64,000 bases of DNA from Treponema sp. (lineage in GTDB: Bacteria; Spirochaetota; Spirochaetia; Treponematales; Treponemataceae). Below are positions 60,746 through 64,000 of the stretch, in pieces. The first letter of the stretch is position 1, and every line of letters begins with the position of its first letter. The notes beneath the pieces are model-generated. The model was not told where the DNA came from and did no database searches. It saw only the letters and a program-made list of their open reading frames with translations. Location of the stretch: contig JAEESN010000007.1 in NCBI GenBank assembly GCA_016286365.1, positions 1-64,000 of the forward strand. The letters run 5' to 3'. Both the position numbers and the translations under genes were made by a program.

Positions 60746-61302
60746 TGTTTAGATTTCATATAAAACGCGAGGGCTGTCCCCATTAATCCGTGTGAAAAAT
60801 GCTCTGTTCCAAGTAAATCAAGGACTTCGGGCATTGTTAATTCAACTGTATTTATAAATTCATCCTTATCAAGGTGCTGGACCCCGGTTTTTATAATATC
60901 TTTTGCAAGAAAAATGTGTAAATGATTTGAAAAAAGGGCAGGATTGGGATTAATTTTACCAAGTTTTATAAGTTTCTGCGCCTTACAGCCTGTTTCTTCT
61001 TCGAGTTCACGCAGGGCTGCCTTTTCGGGCTCTTCATTTTTATCTATTACACCGCCTGGAAACTCTATGCTAAGATTTTGTTCACCATGGCGCCACTGCT
61101 TTACCATCACAAGCTTATCATCAACTTCGGGAACTACTATAACCCAGTCGTTTGCTTTTAAAACAATATAATCACCCTCTATGCCATTATGGGAAACATT
61201 GTGATTTTTTGTTACATCAAATACGACTGTGTTTAAAATAGTCTTGGAATCAGTGGTTTTCCAGCACAAATTTTCATCATCCTTAGTAAAAATCTCTTTC
61301 AT
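60742..61302 (-). CDS. Nudix hydrolase (ADP-ribose pyrophosphatase type)
   Basis: The Nudix box reads GGVIDKNEEPEKAALRELEE then ETGC. It is preceded by MVKQWRHGEQNLSIEFPGG, the R-x-G/E-x-x-x-x-E-FPGG layout of ADP-sugar pyrophosphatases. The chosen start is ATG 61302. A TTG two codons earlier (61308) is closer to GGGA. It probably cleaves ADP-ribose or a related NDP-sugar. Confidence 0.85.
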   Translation of the reverse strand: MKEIFTKDDENLCWKTTDSKTILNTVVFDVTKNHNVSHNGIEGDYIVLKANDWVIVVPEVDDKLVMVKQWRHGEQNLSIEFPGGVIDKNEEPEKAALRELEEETGCKAQKLIKLGKINPNPALFSNHLHIFLAKDIIKTGVQHLDKDEFINTVELTMPEVLDLLGTEHFSHGLMGTALAFYMKSKQ

Positions 61303-61333
61303 AATCAAAAAATCCCTTTGCTTTCTTAAAATT

Positions 61334-61362
61334 TTGACATATTCTGAATATCGATTTAATAT
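61334..61362 (+). promoter_or_regulatory. Sigma-70 promoter of the cytidylate-kinase-like gene
   Basis: Consensus TTGACA (61334-61339), a 17-base spacer and TAATAT (61357-61362). The leader to the ATG at 61466 is about 97 bases. I see no known riboswitch in it. Confidence 0.8.
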
Positions 61363-61465
61363 AAATATACATGAAAAGAGATTTTTTACAATATAAAGTG
61401 TAAAAATTCATCTAAAGAACGGATTTTTTAAGGATTAAACTTCTATCAGTTATTCAGGAGGAATT

Positions 61466-62287
61466 ATGGCTATCATTACTTTATCAAGACAGGTTGCAGC
61501 TCACGGGGACGAAATTGCTCAGGCTCTTGCAAAAAAACTCAATTATAAATTCGTCCGAAGAACAGATATCGAAGAAAGAATCATAGAACTTGGTTTTCCA
61601 AAGGATAAAATGCCTAAATACGATGAACGAAAGCCCGGTTTTTTTGCTTCTCTTGCAAAGGATCGCGATGCATACATCAATCTTACCCAATATGCACTTT
61701 TGGAAGCTGCTGCCAAAAAAGATGTAATTGTAATCGGGCGTGGTGCGTTTGCCGTATTAAAAAATGCTCCTAACGAAATTGCTGTCCGTTTTATTGCAGA
61801 CGAAAAGACAAGAATTCAGCGCCTTATGAAGGAATTTGACTGGGACGAAAAGCAGGCAAAACAGAGAATTACCGAAAGTGATTTAAACCGCGACGGATTT
61901 CATAAAAATTTCTATAACGTAGAGGTTGCAAATCCGGATAATTACGATATGGTTTTAAACACTTCCATTATAAATGATGATTTAGCCGCACAGATTATCA
62001 GTGATTATGTTTCTGCAAAAGTAACACCGGAAATCGAAAAACAGGGAAATCTTTATATCTCGCAGATGCTCAAGGCTCAGGAAATCGTAAATAAATTGAT
62101 ATTCGAGCAGAAAATCAACATCGAATTCCTGCACGCAGATATAGAAGACGGTGTTTTTGTGCTTTACGGTGTTACGGATTCGGCTGTTACAATCGAGCAG
62201 GCAATTTCAACAATTAAAAAGGAAATGCCGGAGTTCGAAGTAAAATCATCAGTAAGCGTAGTTCACGACTTTAAGGCATTCCAGTAG
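61466..62287 (+). CDS. Cytidylate-kinase-like protein with C-terminal BON-like domain
   Basis: Residues 1-200 match the cytidylate kinase-like family (PF13189): AIITLSRQVAAHGDEIAQAL in place of a standard P-loop, VIVIGRGAFAVLKN and RITESDLNRDGFHKNFYNV. These proteins resemble CMP kinase, but activity is largely untested. The last ~60 residues (IEFLHADIEDGVFVLYGVTD, ISTIKKEMPEFEVKSSVSV) look like a BON or small alpha/beta domain. AGGAGG precedes ATG 61466. Confidence 0.78.
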   Translation: MAIITLSRQVAAHGDEIAQALAKKLNYKFVRRTDIEERIIELGFPKDKMPKYDERKPGFFASLAKDRDAYINLTQYALLEAAAKKDVIVIGRGAFAVLKNAPNEIAVRFIADEKTRIQRLMKEFDWDEKQAKQRITESDLNRDGFHKNFYNVEVANPDNYDMVLNTSIINDDLAAQIISDYVSAKVTPEIEKQGNLYISQMLKAQEIVNKLIFEQKINIEFLHADIEDGVFVLYGVTDSAVTIEQAISTIKKEMPEFEVKSSVSVVHDFKAFQ

Positions 62288-62331
62288 TGCTCCTTATTGA
62301 CTTTTAGATTTTTTCGGACTAACTTATACAT

Positions 62332-62925
62332 ATGAAACTTTCTAACACATTTACTTTTATACGCATCATTTATGCGCCGGTTTTCCTTCTTTTGTATTTT
62401 ATTCCAATCTGGACAGGAAAATTCGCAGAACTTTCAATGTATATTTCAATTCCGCTCTTAATTTTTGCAGAATTTACGGATTATCTTGACGGTCATTATG
62501 CCAGGAAAAGAAACGAAGTAAGCGATTTTGGAAAAATGTTCGACCCGTTTGCCGATGTTTTCCTTCATCTTTCAACTTTTGTCTGCTATATGTATTCTTT
62601 TGGAAGCCAGGGCGGTTACATGCTGCCGGTTTTATTCATCCTCATCATGTGGCGCGAAATTTCCCAGAATTTCTTAAGGATGGTTGCCGCAAAACAGGGA
62701 ACAGCGATTGCCGCAAGAAAGGGTGGAAAATTCAAGACAGTAATGTACATTGCATCAGGCTTTTATGCTTTATTCCTTGAACTTTTAGTTCGCCTGGATA
62801 TGGTACCTGAATGCTTTGGCACACTCAAAATTGTTTCGACAGTCCTTTTTGTAATCTGTGTAATCTTGAGTTACGCTTCTTTCATCGATTATCTTATCCA
62901 CTTTGGAAAGGTGCTCAAGTCGTAA
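62332..62925 (+). CDS. CDP-alcohol phosphatidyltransferase
   Basis: The 197-residue protein has several membrane helices and the complete family signature, D-x2-DG-x2-AR-x8-G-x3-D-x3-D, in DYLDGHYARKRNEVSDFGKM followed by FDPFAD. The length and N-terminal helix fit phosphatidylglycerophosphate synthase, but related enzymes (inositol or choline transfer) cannot be excluded. A 15-base direct repeat lies right after its stop (62933-62947 and 62964-62978). Confidence 0.88.
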   Translation: MKLSNTFTFIRIIYAPVFLLLYFIPIWTGKFAELSMYISIPLLIFAEFTDYLDGHYARKRNEVSDFGKMFDPFADVFLHLSTFVCYMYSFGSQGGYMLPVLFILIMWREISQNFLRMVAAKQGTAIAARKGGKFKTVMYIASGFYALFLELLVRLDMVPECFGTLKIVSTVLFVICVILSYASFIDYLIHFGKVLKS

Positions 62926-62932
62926 AAAAACG

Positions 62933-62978
62933 CGCACGTTAAGATGTATACTAAAAAAAACGACGCACGTTAAGATGT
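62933..62978. repeat. 15-bp direct repeat, 31-bp period
   Basis: CGCACGTTAAGATGT occurs at 62933-62947 and 62964-62978, each preceded by a run of seven or eight A residues. It lies between pgsA-like and the terminator. Function unknown. Confidence 0.75.
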
Positions 62979-62998
62979 TCAATATCTGAATAAATTAA

Positions 62999-63048
62999 AA
63001 AACCGGCTCCCGGGAAAAATTAATCATCCCAAAAGCCGGTTTTCTTTT
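62999..63048. terminator. Terminator hairpin, probably bidirectional
   Basis: AAAACCGGCT and AGCCGGTTTT (ending 63043) form the stem, with CCCGGG..CCC inside and a T-rich tail. It lies between the convergent phosphatidyltransferase and Hsp20 genes. Confidence 0.8.
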
Positions 63049-63086
63049 TAACCTAAAGACAGGGCATCGCAGAATGCACATTCAGT

Positions 63087-63521
63087 TTAGCATGCTTCGA
63101 TTGCAATGCGTTTTGGTTCTGCAAGAGCCTTCTTTTTCATGCTGATTGTAAGTACACCGTTTTTAAAGCTTGCGTTGATTGATTCAGCATCAACATCAGA
63201 AGGGAGTGAAAAGCGTCGTGTGAAGCTTGAAGTCTTTCTTTCTTTAAGAATGTATTTTTCACCGTCTTTTCCGTCTTTATTGTCTTTTTTCTCTTCTTTC
63301 TTTTCTTCTTTTACAGATGCAATTGTCAGGTTGTCGTGATCAAGCTCAATGTCTACATCTTTTTCGGTGCGGCCAGGCAATTCCATTTCCAGAGTATAAG
63401 CGTTTTTATTTTCCTTTACATCAACTTTTGGTGCGGAAAATCCAGAATGATACAAAACTGGTGCGCAGTCAGTTCCCATTACATCATTAAAAAATGAATC
63501 TAAAAATGAAAGTTCGTTCAT
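63087..63521 (-). CDS. Small heat-shock protein Hsp20
   Basis: An alpha-crystallin domain chaperone of 144 residues: PKVDVKENKNAYTLEMELPG, the variable loop KEEKKEEKKDNKDGKDG, FTRRFSLPSDVDAES and the A-x-x-x-NGVL motif as SFKNGVLTISM, with a short tail KRIAIEAC. The charged loop of about 18 residues is longer than usual. GAGG precedes ATG 63521. A short perfect inverted repeat lies 51-63 bases upstream. Confidence 0.94.
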   Translation of the reverse strand: MNELSFLDSFFNDVMGTDCAPVLYHSGFSAPKVDVKENKNAYTLEMELPGRTEKDVDIELDHDNLTIASVKEEKKEEKKDNKDGKDGEKYILKERKTSSFTRRFSLPSDVDAESINASFKNGVLTISMKKKALAEPKRIAIEAC

Positions 63522-63571
63522 AATTACACCTCGTATATATTTAATTTTATTCGGTAAGCCCGGATTTATTC

Positions 63572-63584
63572 GTACAAACTGTAC
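63572..63584. promoter_or_regulatory. Palindrome GTACA-AAC-TGTAC upstream of hsp20
   Basis: A perfect 5-3-5 inverted repeat lies in the hsp20 upstream region. It could be an operator. It is not the CIRCE element (TTAGCACTC-N9-GAGTGCTAA). No regulator can be assigned. Confidence 0.4.
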
Positions 63585-63684
63585 ACTTTATATTATGCAA
63601 TTTCCGTGCCAAGTGATTAGTTATCTTAGGGCGCCTGCATTTTTCGTTAAAAATTGCTATAAATTACCTTTTTCGGCACAAAAA

Positions 63685-63757
63685 CCGGTGTTTCAGGGCT
63701 TGGTACCCGCGGTCTTCACTGCGTTCAGACGGCCATTCTGGCCCCCTTACACCCCGG
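63685..63757. repeat. GC-rich imperfect palindromic element
   Basis: CCGGTGT and ACACCCCGG frame a GC-rich block with internal complementary parts (AGGGC/GCCCCCT, GGTACCCGCGG and CCGCGGT just outside). It is far richer in GC than its surroundings and non-coding. The remainder of 63522-63832 holds only the hsp20 promoter region. Confidence 0.45.
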
Positions 63758-63832
63758 GCCCCGCGGTAACTGTGTAAAATTTCTTCAAAATATACGGGAT
63801 TTTAAGAGAATTTGAGTCAAAAAGTCTCAAAA

Positions 63833-64000
63833 TTATGAGTTTTTAAAGGTTTTTACAAGGCTTTTTATGTCAGAAAGTGGTTTTGCACCCTGTTCAGAGC
63901 ATCCCGGAGGGCAGAAAATATCAGAAAATCCGGAATTCCAGGCAGCTTTTACCCTCTGTTTTTCCTTATTTATAGGTCTTATTTCTCCTGCAAGCGATAA
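63833..64000 (-). CDS. radA: DNA repair protein RadA, C-terminal end
   Basis: The last 55 codons read SLAGEIRPINKEKQRVKAAW, then SGFSDIFCP and IKSLVKTF. The block SLxGExRPxxxxxQRxxEA.xxGF is the conserved C-terminal Lon-like domain of RadA/Sms, which promotes branch migration in recombination. The start and the KNRFG and zinc motifs are outside the window. Confidence 0.85.
   Translation of the reverse strand, partial: LSLAGEIRPINKEKQRVKAAWNSGFSDIFCPPGCSEQGAKPLSDIKSLVKTFKNS

Noticed and set aside
62297..62330. Third leaderless promoter, before the phosphatidyltransferase
   Set aside because: TTGACT and TATACA are 22 bases apart and the -10 lies one base from the ATG, which does not fit a working promoter.

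Overview
The window looks like a saccharolytic, host- or gut-associated spirochete of the Treponema type. This is inference, from a pair of secreted proteins resembling the treponemal membrane proteins TmpA/TmpB, lipoproteins with spirochete-style lipoboxes, HprK/HPr, a free-standing GldA/F/G-type ABC system with a DUF4340 protein, moderately AT-rich DNA and a large carbohydrate-active gene load. No rRNA gene is present to settle the species.

Left edge (1-4.7 kb): the end of an IS3-family transposase whose terminus cuts an aminoglycoside phosphotransferase gene, a metallo-beta-lactamase-fold gene collapsed by an internal deletion, rsgA, an XRE/MazF toxin-antitoxin pair with a leaderless-looking promoter, and an ECF sigma factor with a very long C-terminal extension. 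5-15 kb: a 2046-residue secreted protein made of Ig-like repeats ending in a probable outer-membrane beta-barrel, a secreted DUF4015 putative glycosidase, and mnmE. 15-21 kb: thioredoxin, a BspA-like lipoprotein, an intact tRNA(CAU) with decayed tRNA fragments around it, an Rrf2 regulator, a GH43 enzyme and a PfkB kinase. 21-25 kb: a glycerol-3-phosphate acyltransferase-like protein and the last two steps of purine synthesis as separate proteins (PurO-type IMP cyclohydrolase and stand-alone AICAR transformylase), followed by a tandem array of conserved hairpins. 25-33 kb: a membrane LuxR-like regulator with the wreck of a second copy beside it, a lipoprotein, a Nudix-HD fusion, and a tightly packed operon of XPB helicase, its partner, a histidine phosphatase and TsaC/Sua5. 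33-48 kb: mostly minus-strand sugar and phosphate metabolism (GH130 phosphorylase, ppk/ppx, an (alpha/alpha)6 glycosidase, a GT2, metY, a domain-permuted GH3 beta-glucosidase and a PTS IIC-like permease). 48-64 kb: a lipoprotein with 26-residue repeats, the GldA/F/G-DUF4340-pth operon, hpf, hprK-ptsH-lexA-holA, a PC4/YdbC protein, the TmpA/B-like pair, a Nudix hydrolase, a cytidylate-kinase-like protein, a CDP-alcohol phosphatidyltransferase, Hsp20 and the 3' end of radA.

Intergenic DNA is unusually rich in palindromic elements of roughly 70-155 bp, a hairpin array and a 20-bp tandem repeat. These, the leaderless promoters and the Ig-array/barrel protein are the least explained parts. No complete defence system, prophage or CRISPR locus was found.
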